Source: Prevotella merdae
GTDB taxonomy: Bacteria > Bacteroidota > Bacteroidia > Bacteroidales > Bacteroidaceae
DNA length: 64,000 bases
Assembly (NCBI RefSeq): GCF_900290275.1
Contig: NZ_LT985323.1
Coordinates: forward strand, 685,066 to 749,065
Direction: 5' to 3'
Under the pieces are notes generated by a model. That model had not been told where the DNA came from. It ran no database searches and saw only the letters and a list, made by a program, of their open reading frames with translations. A program made the translations under genes and the position numbers. Numbering within the stretch: the first letter of the stretch is position 1; each line of letters starts with the position of its first letter. Positions 33,651 to 41,814 of this stretch are shown here, in pieces.

Positions 33651-34553
33651 ATGGAGCAGTTTCGACGTCGTTACATACGCTACCTAAAACTTGAGCGCAA
33701 CTACACCGCCAACACTATAGAGGCGTATACCCACGACCTCGACTATCTGCTGAACTTTATGAGGTGCGAGAACCTGAGTGTCTATGACATCAGACTCTCG
33801 CACCTCGAAACATTTGCAGCCACTATTCACGAGTTTGGAGTGTCTGCCACAAGTCAGGCACGTATACTTAGTGGTATAAGGGCGTTCTTCCGCTTTCTTG
33901 TTCTCGACGGAGTATTGACCGACGACCCTGCAGAGCTGCTTGAGTCACCATCTATAGGCGAACATCTTCCTGAAGTATTGTCAACAGAAGAGGTTGACCG
34001 TATGGAGCGCGCAATAGATCTATCTAAATGGGAAGGACAACGCAACCGTGCCATAATAGAAGTACTGTTCTCGTGCGGTCTACGTGTATCCGAGCTTATA
34101 AACTTGCGCTTTAGCGACATATCTGTCAAGAATAAGTTTCTGCGCATAGTGGGCAAGGGCGACAAGGAACGTCTTGTACCAATATCTGATACCGCCTTAA
34201 ACGAGATACAACTATGGCTGTTCGACCGCAACTTGATGAAAGTAAAACCAGGCGAGGACGACTATGTGTTCCTAAATAGGCGCGGTGCTCATCTCACCCG
34301 CACCATGATTCTTATTATGATAAAGAATGTTGCCAAAGATGCGGGCATCACCAAGACTGTATCGCCACACACGCTACGCCACTCGTTTGCCACTGCTCTA
34401 CTGCAAGGCGGCGCCAACCTTCGTGCCATACAGGAAATGCTTGGACACGAGAATATCAAGACTACACAGATATACACCCACATCGACATCACCACATTGC
34501 GCGAAGAGATTCTCAACCATCATCCTCGAAATATGAAGAAAAACAAGGATTGA
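33651..34553 (+). CDS. xerD: XerD-like site-specific tyrosine recombinase
   Basis: A 300-residue recombinase with the N-terminal SAM-like core-binding domain (FRRRYIRYLKLERNYTANTI) and the catalytic domain with the RKHRH/Y set: Arg in SCGLRVSELINLRFSD, Lys in IVGKGDKERLVPI, His/Arg in SPHTLRHSFATALLQGG, His in MLGHENIKTTQIYTHI with the nucleophile Tyr. It is the normal length of XerC/D. A chromosome-dimer-resolution role is expected from length and lack of mobile-element context. It ends with TGA and is followed by a bidirectional terminator. Confidence 0.92.
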   Translation: MEQFRRRYIRYLKLERNYTANTIEAYTHDLDYLLNFMRCENLSVYDIRLSHLETFAATIHEFGVSATSQARILSGIRAFFRFLVLDGVLTDDPAELLESPSIGEHLPEVLSTEEVDRMERAIDLSKWEGQRNRAIIEVLFSCGLRVSELINLRFSDISVKNKFLRIVGKGDKERLVPISDTALNEIQLWLFDRNLMKVKPGEDDYVFLNRRGAHLTRTMILIMIKNVAKDAGITKTVSPHTLRHSFATALLQGGANLRAIQEMLGHENIKTTQIYTHIDITTLREEILNHHPRNMKKNKD

Positions 34554-34573
34554 TTAATGACCAAAACAAAAAT

Positions 34574-34616
34574 AACGCCTATTACACTGGAGGGTATACT
34601 CCGTGTAATAGGCGTT
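34574..34616. terminator. Bidirectional terminator between xerD and ackA
   Basis: AACGCCTATTACACTGGAG (34574-34592) pairs with CTCCGTGTAATAGGCGTT (34599-34616) with one bulged base and a 6-nt loop. It lies between two converging genes. Confidence 0.85.
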
Positions 34617-34647
34617 AAGTATATATATCCTATCCTATTTATATGGC

Positions 34648-35844
34648 TTACTTCTGAAGCAAAGCCATAGTGTCCTTAGCAATCATCAACTCCTCATCGG
34701 TAGGAATCACACATACAGTAACCTTTGAATCGGGAGCTGAGATAATAGCCTCCTTGCCACGTACCTTGTTTGCCTCAGCATCCATCTTAACGCCAAGGAA
34801 CTCAAGATCCGAGCAAGACTCAAGACGAGTACCAATCTGATTCTCTCCTACACCGGCTGTCCATACAATGATGTCTACACCACCCATAGCTGCGGCATAA
34901 GCGCCAATGTACTTCTTGATGCGGTAGTTGTACATCTTAAGAGCAAGCTGTGCACGCTCGTTGCCCTCGTTAGCAGCGCTCTCAATCTCACGCATATCCG
35001 AAGAAATGCCTGTGATACCGAGTACACCGCTCTCCTTATTAAGGAAGTCGGCCATTTCCTGAGGCTTTTTGCCAAGCTTCTCCATAAGGAATGTTACGGC
35101 AGAAGGATCGATATCGCCCGAACGGCTACCCATCATTACGCCGGCAAGCGGAGTGAGACCCATTGATGTGTCTACACACTTACCAAACTTAACGGCTGAT
35201 ACAGAAGCACCATTACCGATGTGACAGGTGATGATACGCTGTGTTTTGATGTCGCGACCGAGGAACTCGCACACACGCTGTGATACATAACGGTGGCTGG
35301 TTCCGTGGAAACCATAACGACGTACATGATACTTCTCGTACAGCTCATAAGGAATAGCGTAGAGATAAGCGTAATCTGGCATTGTGCTGTGGAATGCATT
35401 GTCGAACACACATACCTGAGGTGTATTAGGCATAAGTTTATCTACAGCACGCAAGCCCTTAAGGTGTCCTGCATTGTGTACTGGTGCCAGGTCGCAAAGA
35501 CTTTCTATACCATCCTCTACCGACTTGTCTACTATAACGCTCTTCTCGAAGAGGTCGCCACCCTGCACAATACGATGACCTACAGCATCAATTTCGTCGA
35601 GGCTCTTGATAGCACCGAACTCAGGGTTGAGAAGACACTGGAATACGAAGTTAACGCCTTCCTTATGGTCAGGCATGTCGTGCATAATCTTCTTCTTCTC
35701 GCCGTTAGGCAGAGTTACTTTTATGAAAGCTTCGTCAAGACCGATACGCTCAACACCGCCAGCAGCGAGCACCGAGTTGTCGTCCATGTTATAGAGCTTA
35801 TACTTGATGGAAGAACTTCCGCAGTTTAAAACTAATATTTTCAT
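34648..35844 (-). CDS. ackA: Acetate kinase
   Basis: Makes ATP and acetate from acetyl phosphate. The 398-residue protein starts MKILVLNCGSSSIKYKLYNM (phosphate-binding NxGSSS), and has VFDNAFHSTMPDYAYLYAIP, RRYGFHGTSHRYVSQR, CHIGNGASVSAVKFGK and TAGVGENQ, all acetate-kinase landmarks. It partners with pta, but a four-helix-bundle gene and repeat arrays (35845-36482) now lie between them. The TTTTGAATT array comes within 4 bp of its ATG, replacing the ribosome-binding region. Confidence 0.97.
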   Translation of the reverse strand: MKILVLNCGSSSIKYKLYNMDDNSVLAAGGVERIGLDEAFIKVTLPNGEKKKIMHDMPDHKEGVNFVFQCLLNPEFGAIKSLDEIDAVGHRIVQGGDLFEKSVIVDKSVEDGIESLCDLAPVHNAGHLKGLRAVDKLMPNTPQVCVFDNAFHSTMPDYAYLYAIPYELYEKYHVRRYGFHGTSHRYVSQRVCEFLGRDIKTQRIITCHIGNGASVSAVKFGKCVDTSMGLTPLAGVMMGSRSGDIDPSAVTFLMEKLGKKPQEMADFLNKESGVLGITGISSDMREIESAANEGNERAQLALKMYNYRIKKYIGAYAAAMGGVDIIVWTAGVGENQIGTRLESCSDLEFLGVKMDAEANKVRGKEAIISAPDSKVTVCVIPTDEELMIAKDTMALLQK

Positions 35845-35847
35845 GAG

Positions 35848-35932
35848 TTTTGAATTTTGAATTTTGAATTTTGAATTGTTGCGACATAATGTCGCAATTA
35901 TGAGTTATTGAGTTTTGAATTTTGAGTTGTTG
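35848..35932. repeat. TTTTGAATT simple-repeat array with a perfect small palindrome
   Basis: Units of TTTTGAATT/TTTTGAGTT occur at 35848-35878 and again at 35910-35932; between them is TTGCGACATaATGTCGCAA (35879-35897), a 9-bp perfect palindrome with one central base. The mirrored array is at 36402-36462 on the other side of the four-helix-bundle gene. Confidence 0.8.
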
Positions 35933-35971
35933 GGTTTGTTGATTCTGAATTATTCTATTTATTATGATTAA

Positions 35972-36352
35972 TCATTTATAAGATTTTGAACATGCAGTAG
36001 TCATCTTCTTTGTTATAGAGACAAGCATACGCTTCAACTCTTCACAATCATTATATATAGACTCGTACTGCTTATTGGTTATATACTGTGTCTTTTGCAA
36101 CAGACGCAACCAATACAATGTTTCATTAGCTTCCTTAAGTGAAATATAAAGCTTAGCAACAAAATCATTCTTGCTTATTGCACATTGCGCTTCAGCCACA
36201 TTAGCTCCTATACTGGTGCCACTTCGGAACATTTGGTCGGCAATTCTACGCTCATGTTTCTCTTCGTTTAGGAATCTGCACAACCCTACTATACGGATAG
36301 AGAAATTCATACATTTCTCCTCCAGTAGATTTCCGAATTCACTCATAGGCAC
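35972..36352 (-). CDS. Four-helix-bundle protein (23S rRNA intervening-sequence type)
   Basis: A protein of 126 residues with the family signature RRIADQMFRSGTSIGANVAE (about residues 35-54), SLKEANETLYWLRLL and C-terminal helix LKRMLVSITKKM. Members were first seen inside intervening sequences of bacterial 23S rRNA, but stand-alone copies are common in Bacteroidetes; function unknown. Here it lies on the same strand between pta and ackA, flanked by mirrored TTTTGAATT arrays, which suggests insertion as a unit. A second, broken copy with the same surroundings is at 56344-56706. ATGs at 36352 and 36346 are both possible. Confidence 0.88.
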   Translation of the reverse strand: MPMSEFGNLLEEKCMNFSIRIVGLCRFLNEEKHERRIADQMFRSGTSIGANVAEAQCAISKNDFVAKLYISLKEANETLYWLRLLQKTQYITNKQYESIYNDCEELKRMLVSITKKMTTACSKSYK

Positions 36353-36401
36353 GTTTTTTATCGTATATCAATTCAAATAGATTGATACTGGATTGATAAG
36401 T

Positions 36402-36462
36402 CAAAATTGATTAAGTCAAAATCGGCAAAGCCGACAACTCAAAACTCAAAACTCAAAATTCA
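36402..36462. repeat. AACTCAAAACTC array, mirror of 35848-35932
   Basis: Units AAGTCAAAATT, AACTCAAAACTC and AAAATTCAAAG run from about 36402 to 36462, with a small hairpin CGGC-AAA-GCCG at 36423-36433. Read on the minus strand they are TTTTGAGTT units, the same family as on the ackA side but in inverted orientation. Confidence 0.75.
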
Positions 36463-36495
36463 AAGAAGTAAGCGCAAAGCGCTTACTTCTTTGAA
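36459..36495. terminator. Perfect 17-bp hairpin overlapping the pta stop codon
   Basis: TTCAAAGAAGTAAGCGC (36459-36475) and GCGCTTACTTCTTTGAA (36479-36495) are perfect inverted repeats around an AAA loop. The right arm encodes the last codons and stop of pta (36483-36485). On the minus strand the hairpin is followed directly by the TTTTGAGTT array, so it may act as the pta terminator. Confidence 0.8.
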
Positions 36496-37493
36496 TCCAT
36501 TGCCTGACAAGCTGTGATAGCTACCATGTAGTAGATATCGTCTACTGAGCAACCACGAGAAAGGTCGTTCACTGGACGGGCAATACCCTGGAGAATTGGA
36601 CCAATAGCGATAGCATCGCCAAGACGCTGAACAAGCTTGTAGCTGATATTGCCAACCTCAAGGTTAGGAACAACAAGCACATTGGCATGACCAGCAATAA
36701 GGCTGCCTGGTGCCTTCTTCTCGCCTACAGCAGGAACAAGAGCTGCATCGGCCTGCAATTCACCATCGAGCTTAAGCTCAGGAGCCATCTCGTGTGCAAG
36801 ACGTGTAGCCTCAACCACCTTGTCTACTACCTCATGCTTGGCTGAACCCTTTGTTGAGAAACTAAGCATAGCAACACGTGGGTTCTGAATACCAGCAACC
36901 GAACGGGCTGTCTGTGCAGTACATACAGCAATCTGAGCAAGCTGATCGGCTGTAGGAACCGGTGTTACGGCAACGTCGCCCATAACAATGATACCATCGT
37001 CGCCATATTGGTGCTCGTGTGTAAGCATAAGCATAGCACCGCTAACACATGTCACGCCAGGAGCACACTTGATAATCTGCAAAGCAGGACGCAGAGTATC
37101 GCCTGTTGTGCTTAATGCACCTGAGATCTGACCATCAGCACCCTCTGTCTTGATAATCATGCATCCAAGGTAGAGAGGATTCTTAACAAGCTCACGAGCC
37201 TGCTCGATAGTCATGCCCTTCTTCTTGCGAAGCTCGGCAAGAAGCTCTGCATACTCCTCGGCTTTGGGGTTATTAAGCGGATCGACGATAGTTGCCTTGT
37301 CGATGTTGTGGAGATCCCACTTTGCGGCAAGCTCTTTTAGTTCGTCGGGGTTGCCGATGAGGATGAGTTCGGCAATACTGTCGGCCAGTACGCGGTCGGC
37401 TGCTCTAAGTGTGCGCTCCTCAGTAGCTTCGGGGAGCACAATGCGTTGTTTGTCGCTCTTAGCGCGCGCAACGATGTGTTCAAGTAAATTCAT
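36483..37493 (-). CDS. pta: Phosphate acetyltransferase
   Basis: Converts acetyl-CoA and phosphate to acetyl phosphate, the substrate of acetate kinase. The 336-residue protein is the short PTA form; it has RIVLPEATEERTLRAAD, ADGQISGALSTTGDTLRPA, TVADQ-like VVPNLEVGNISYKLVQRLG and GPILQGIARPVNDLSRGCS near the C terminus. A -7 box (TAATTTTG on the minus strand, 37545-37552) lies 51 bp upstream. Its stop codon is inside a perfect hairpin. Confidence 0.96.
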   Translation of the reverse strand: MNLLEHIVARAKSDKQRIVLPEATEERTLRAADRVLADSIAELILIGNPDELKELAAKWDLHNIDKATIVDPLNNPKAEEYAELLAELRKKKGMTIEQARELVKNPLYLGCMIIKTEGADGQISGALSTTGDTLRPALQIIKCAPGVTCVSGAMLMLTHEHQYGDDGIIVMGDVAVTPVPTADQLAQIAVCTAQTARSVAGIQNPRVAMLSFSTKGSAKHEVVDKVVEATRLAHEMAPELKLDGELQADAALVPAVGEKKAPGSLIAGHANVLVVPNLEVGNISYKLVQRLGDAIAIGPILQGIARPVNDLSRGCSVDDIYYMVAITACQAMDSKK

Positions 37494-37554
37494 ATTAGTT
37501 TATAATATAATGTTGATTTGTTTCGTTTTGTCACATTGACTTTGCAAAATTAGT

Positions 37555-37595
37555 AAAAATAAATGAGCTACGTACCACGCAGCTCATTTATTTTT
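37555..37595. terminator. Terminator after the flavodiiron gene
   Basis: AAAAATAAATGAGCT (37555-37569) pairs with AGCTCATTTATTTTT (37581-37595): 15-bp stem, 11-nt loop, with A and T runs at the edges. It is downstream of the flavodiiron gene (minus strand) and just upstream of the pta promoter. Confidence 0.85.
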
Positions 37596-37646
37596 CAATT
37601 GATATATCGCAAGTTGCTAAAATCCTCGTTTTAGCACACAATCAGT

Positions 37647-38840
37647 CTATAAAATGCTCTCTGCCATGGCTTTTCCCAGAGCCTCGCAAGCCTTTCGTGT
37701 TTCTTCGCTAAGGCTTTGCTTTATCTCTGCTGGTTCGCCTACGAGTTCAAATTTTGCTGTTGTCTCGTTCCATTCCTTTATCTTCTTAACGGCCTGGCCT
37801 GCCCATGTGCACGAGCCGAATATTCCAAGCTTGCGACCCTTTATGTTGCGTCCGCCTATCTCGGATAACAGACTCTCCATCTGTGGATACAGACCATTGT
37901 TATAAGTTGGAGCACCAAGCACCATAGCGTTATACTTGAAGATATCGCTCAGTATATACGAGTGGTTGGTGCGCGACACGTCGTGCATAACTATATTCTT
38001 AACGCCTGCCTCGCTTGCAGCACGTGCTATAACCTCTGCAGCACGCTCGGTGTTGCCGTACATAGAACCATAGCAGATAACGAGTCCTGGCTCTGCATTA
38101 TATAAGCTTAGGCGATTGTACTCGGCCATAACGCGCTCAATATACTCATGCCATACAGGTCCGTGTGTTGAGCATATATAGTCTATCTGCACACCAGATA
38201 GCTTTTTCAAAGCCTGCTGCACGGGTACACCATACTTGCCTACAATATTAGAATAATAGCGACGCATCTCGTCCCAATATATGTCACAGTTCATATGCGA
38301 GTCGACAAAGGCTCCATTCAGTGCGCCAAAGCATCCGAAGGCATCACCTGCAAACAGAGTATGCGTTGTTTGGTCGAGTGTAACCATTGTCTCTGGCCAG
38401 TGCACCATAGGTATTAGCACAAACTGCAGCTCGTGCTTACCCAGACTAAGCGTATCGCCATTCTTTACTTCCAATATCTCGCTTGCATCCTCGCCCACAT
38501 GATAGTATCCGCGCATCATATCGAACGTCTTCTTGTTTCCAACAATACGTGCACCAGGATAATATTGCTTGATAAGAGCAAGCGAGCCACTATGGTCGGG
38601 TTCCATGTGATTCACAATGATATAATCGATTTGACGGTCGCCAATCACCTGACGAATATTGTCGAGATACTGCGGAAAGAAGTCGGCCTCAACAGTATCT
38701 ACGAGTGCTATCTTCTCGTCGTTGATGATGTATGAGTTGTAGCTCACACCGTAAGGCAATGGCCACAGACCTTCGAATATATCCTTGTGTCGGTCGTTTA
38801 CGCCAACGTAGTGGATGTTGGATGTAATTTCTGTATTCAT
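37647..38840 (-). CDS. Flavodiiron protein (FprA family, A-type flavoprotein)
   Basis: Reduces O2 to water and/or NO to N2O in anaerobes. The 397-residue protein has a metallo-beta-lactamase-like diiron domain with the ligands H-x-E-x-D-H in IIVNHMEPDHSGSL, His in PMVHWPETMV, Asp in FAGDAFGCFG and His in CSTHGPVWHEY, then a flavodoxin domain starting YGSMYGNTERAAEVIARAA with FMN loops GAPTYNNGLYP and FGSCTWAG. There is no fused rubredoxin. It fits an anaerobe that needs to detoxify oxygen. Confidence 0.95.
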   Translation of the reverse strand: MNTEITSNIHYVGVNDRHKDIFEGLWPLPYGVSYNSYIINDEKIALVDTVEADFFPQYLDNIRQVIGDRQIDYIIVNHMEPDHSGSLALIKQYYPGARIVGNKKTFDMMRGYYHVGEDASEILEVKNGDTLSLGKHELQFVLIPMVHWPETMVTLDQTTHTLFAGDAFGCFGALNGAFVDSHMNCDIYWDEMRRYYSNIVGKYGVPVQQALKKLSGVQIDYICSTHGPVWHEYIERVMAEYNRLSLYNAEPGLVICYGSMYGNTERAAEVIARAASEAGVKNIVMHDVSRTNHSYILSDIFKYNAMVLGAPTYNNGLYPQMESLLSEIGGRNIKGRKLGIFGSCTWAGQAVKKIKEWNETTAKFELVGEPAEIKQSLSEETRKACEALGKAMAESIL

Positions 38841-38913
38841 AATTGTTTCAAGTTTTTTTATGATTTTGTACTTGTTCGTTTTTATACTTCAATGCTGTTA
38901 CGTATTGGCTTCA

Positions 38914-39861
38914 TTATTGTGCCACTCTATTCCTTGTTTTCAGGCTCTCGCCAAAATCCTTGGATATATAGTTGAATATGTCCTTGCAGCAATCGGCAGC
39001 AAACTCCATGGCACACTCTATCAGCTTATCCCATGTGCTCTCATCAAGTCCGCGCTCTATATCAGCCCTTGTTACACCATATTTAATAAGGCCATACACC
39101 AGTCCGGCATTAAAGTTGTCGCCGGCACCTATCGTACTAACAGTATGGATGTGCTCTACTGGATATTCCTTTTTAAAGCCACCGTCCGATAAAACAGTTA
39201 CGGGCTGTGCACCGTCGGTATATACAAGGCGCTTGCAGTAGAACGATGTGTCTGCCCTATACACACGCTCAGCGGTGTCCTTATGATAAATCTCGTTGAA
39301 GTCGTCACGCGAACCTCTCACTATATCAGCATACTCAAGGTTCTCTATAAGATTAGGTGTAATCTTCATCACATCATTACGATGTGCAGGACGGAAGTTT
39401 ACGTCGTAATAGATGATAGCGCCACGACTGCGTGCCAGCTCAAGCAATCCCAGTACTTGGTTGCGCATTGCCGGATTAACGGCATAAAACGAACCGAACA
39501 CCACAATATCGTCGGCATTAATATCAGGATAGACAAAGTCGGCGTGGTTGATATTTGTGTCGCGGTAGAACACATAGTCGGCATTGTTGTCGCTGTCGAG
39601 AAAGGCTAACGATATTGGCGACTTGCTTTCCATACACACATTAATGCCCGATGTATCTACATTGTTGTCCTTAAGAAACTGGCGTACATGCTCGCCCACC
39701 CTATCATCGCCTGTCTCTGAAAGGAATGTAACATTCACACCGGCTCGTCCCAACGACACTATGCCATTGAATGTAGAGCCTCCTGGTACTGCTTCTGTAG
39801 GCTTGCCGTTCTTGAAGATAATGTCGAGCACGGTCTCTCCTATACCTATTACTTTTCGCAT
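38914..39861 (-). CDS. PfkB-family carbohydrate kinase (fructokinase-like)
   Basis: A 315-residue sugar kinase: start MRKVIGIGETVLDIIFKNGK, substrate motif AVPGGSTFNGIVSLGRAGVN, and the ATP/anion-hole motif STIGAGDNFNAGLVYGLI with the catalytic Asp in GAGDNF. Longer frames reach an ATG at 39930, but the 39861 ATG gives the normal family opening. Fructose is the likeliest substrate by family, but adenosine- or ribose-type relatives exist. It is 82 bp downstream of the amidotransferase/dipeptidase fusion gene on the same strand. Confidence 0.88.
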   Translation of the reverse strand: MRKVIGIGETVLDIIFKNGKPTEAVPGGSTFNGIVSLGRAGVNVTFLSETGDDRVGEHVRQFLKDNNVDTSGINVCMESKSPISLAFLDSDNNADYVFYRDTNINHADFVYPDINADDIVVFGSFYAVNPAMRNQVLGLLELARSRGAIIYYDVNFRPAHRNDVMKITPNLIENLEYADIVRGSRDDFNEIYHKDTAERVYRADTSFYCKRLVYTDGAQPVTVLSDGGFKKEYPVEHIHTVSTIGAGDNFNAGLVYGLIKYGVTRADIERGLDESTWDKLIECAMEFAADCCKDIFNYISKDFGESLKTRNRVAQ

Positions 39862-39943
39862 ATCATTTATCTTGATTTTTCTTATCAGTTTTGACGGGTG
39901 CAAATATCTGAATTTTTCGTGAAAGAACAAAGAGTTAGGAGCG

Positions 39944-41713
39944 TTAATTTTTTGTGCAAAGCGAGCCTTGTACCGCCTGCATCACTCTAAGCCAGTTGCC
40001 ACCCCATATCTTTGCCATATCCTCTTCAGAGAACTTATGGCGCAACAGTGCCTTGGTAAAGTTTATCAGCTCTGATGCATTGGCAAGTCCAGGCACACCA
40101 CCATCGCCATCGAAGTCGGTACCCAAGCCTACATAATCGATGCCCATAATATCTACGGCATGGCACAAATGCCTTATTGCGTCGTCTATACAAGCCTTGC
40201 CATCGGTGCGTAGGAAACCGTTGTATATAGTTACCTGACATACACCTCCCTTTGCTGCAAGAGCCCGCATCTGGTCATCGGTAATGTTGCGCGGCACATC
40301 GCACAAAGCCTTGGTGTTGGAGTGAGAGCACACGATAGGTGTCTTAGATATCTCAAGAGCGTCATAGAAGGATCTCTCGCTGGCATGACTAAGGTCTACC
40401 ATCAGTCCAAGCCTATTCATCTCGTGTATAACCTTCTCGCCAAACTGCGACACACCGCCATATGTATTAGCCGAGTTACGTGCCGAGTCGCATATCTGAT
40501 TGTCTCCATTATGGCACAATGTGATATACACGATGCCACGTTTGGCAAAGTGCTCCACATTCGTCAAGTCATCTTCTATAGCCAGTCCGTTCTCAATACC
40601 AATCATAACCGACTTCTTTCCTGCCCGCTTGTTAGCTTCAAGCTCTGCCCTATTGCGAGCCAAAGCCACATAATCGGAATGTGCAAGCACCGTCTCGTCT
40701 ATCTTGTCGAATATAAGATCGGCATAAGCACGCGGTCCATCCACATCAAACGGAGCTATGTCTACAAAGTGTTCGCCCTCTTTAGGCTGTGGCAGATAAG
40801 CCACCATAGTTACAGCATCCGTACCTCCATCGCGCATCTTATGCAAGTCGTAGCAGATGCGCGGGTCGCGATGGTCGAAATCAATATTTCTCGGAAAGAA
40901 CATAGGTGTGTCGCAATGCGAGTCGATGGTAAGGTTGCGACTGTGAAAACGTCGTGCCTCTTTCATTATGCCCGCCTCGTCAACAAGCCATTTAAACAGC
41001 GGCTGACCATCCTTGCCTAACCATTCGGGATGCCATTGCACGCCCAAGATGGCCTTATGCTCGTTGCTCTCTACTGCCTCAATCACTTTATCGGCCGACA
41101 TAGCCGATACACGCAGATGTTCGCCTACCTTGTCCACAGCCTGATGGTGGAACGAGTTGACAAACATTACGTCGTTGGGATATATATCTCTAAGCAGGCT
41201 ACCCTCCTCTATGTGTATGCTGTGAGTAGGTTCCTCACGGTCGGCATCCTGCGAATGTTTAATCCTGTTGTCGGTCATAGGCAGATCTTGCTCGATATGT
41301 CCGTCAAGAGCAATGGCAAGAGTCTGCATACCACGACAAATGCCCAGTATAGGCAACTGTCTATGATATGCATATCGTGTAATCATAAGTTCGGGCAGGT
41401 CGCGTTCTCTATTTATATGATGCAATCCTGGTGCGGGCTCGTCGCCATGCCACAGAGGGTTGAAATCGGCACCTCCGGTAAGCAGCAAAGCATCTATCTG
41501 GTCGAGTGTAGACAATATAACGTCGTTATTGTTTACGGGTGGAATAAGCAACGGAGTGCCTCCCGCCTCCACTATCTGTCGATAGTAAGCCGATCGCAAT
41601 GTGGCATCTATGCCCTCATAATTTGTAGTTATGCCCACAACTGGGCGATTTGGAATGCGTGGAGCATTGCAGTCAAGTTCGTTGAAATGTTCGTGTAGAC
41701 AATATGATTCCAT
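39944..41713 (-). CDS. Fusion of class I glutamine amidotransferase (peptidase C26) and M19 membrane dipeptidase
   Basis: A 589-residue two-enzyme protein. Residues about 22-245 are a gamma-glutamyl-gamma-aminobutyrate-hydrolase-like class I amidotransferase domain with a complete triad: Cys126 (GICRGMQ), His228 and Glu230 (GVQWHPEW). Residues about 260-585 form a renal-dipeptidase-type M19 metallopeptidase with zinc ligands in TIDSHCDTP (His266, Asp268), Glu in GIENG, His in VDLSHAS and VCSHSNTKAL and GLGTDFDGDGGVPG. No signal peptide is seen, so it is probably cytoplasmic. The combination suggests successive hydrolysis of a gamma-glutamyl compound and a dipeptide, for example in glutathione- or peptide-amine use; this is inference. 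Confidence 0.92.
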   Translation of the reverse strand: MESYCLHEHFNELDCNAPRIPNRPVVGITTNYEGIDATLRSAYYRQIVEAGGTPLLIPPVNNNDVILSTLDQIDALLLTGGADFNPLWHGDEPAPGLHHINRERDLPELMITRYAYHRQLPILGICRGMQTLAIALDGHIEQDLPMTDNRIKHSQDADREEPTHSIHIEEGSLLRDIYPNDVMFVNSFHHQAVDKVGEHLRVSAMSADKVIEAVESNEHKAILGVQWHPEWLGKDGQPLFKWLVDEAGIMKEARRFHSRNLTIDSHCDTPMFFPRNIDFDHRDPRICYDLHKMRDGGTDAVTMVAYLPQPKEGEHFVDIAPFDVDGPRAYADLIFDKIDETVLAHSDYVALARNRAELEANKRAGKKSVMIGIENGLAIEDDLTNVEHFAKRGIVYITLCHNGDNQICDSARNSANTYGGVSQFGEKVIHEMNRLGLMVDLSHASERSFYDALEISKTPIVCSHSNTKALCDVPRNITDDQMRALAAKGGVCQVTIYNGFLRTDGKACIDDAIRHLCHAVDIMGIDYVGLGTDFDGDGGVPGLANASELINFTKALLRHKFSEEDMAKIWGGNWLRVMQAVQGSLCTKN

Positions 41714-41733
41714 AATATATATGTATAAACCAA

Positions 41734-41787
41734 ACGCCCTGTAAGGGCAAAAGCGTTTTTCTCAATGCTTTTGCTCTTACAAGGCGT
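41734..41787. terminator. 21-bp-arm hairpin downstream of the Lrp gene
   Basis: Arms 41734-41754 (ACGCCCTGTAAGGGCAAAAG...) and 41767-41787 (...GCTCTTACAAGGCGT) pair with two mismatches. The left arm matches the 21-mer at 30282-30302 with one difference, so this hairpin is a dispersed repeat used as a terminator. Confidence 0.8.
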
Positions 41788-41814
41788 CTTCATTGTTGTT
41801 ACCTTCTCTAATTA

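Noticed and set aside
33651..34553. xerD as an integrase of a mobile element
   Set aside because: No excisionase, relaxase or attachment-site duplication is nearby; length and motifs fit the housekeeping recombinase.
40322..41698. Two long plus-strand ORFs opposite the amidotransferase/dipeptidase gene
   Set aside because: The minus-strand frame has complete catalytic motifs of two enzyme families; the plus frames show none.
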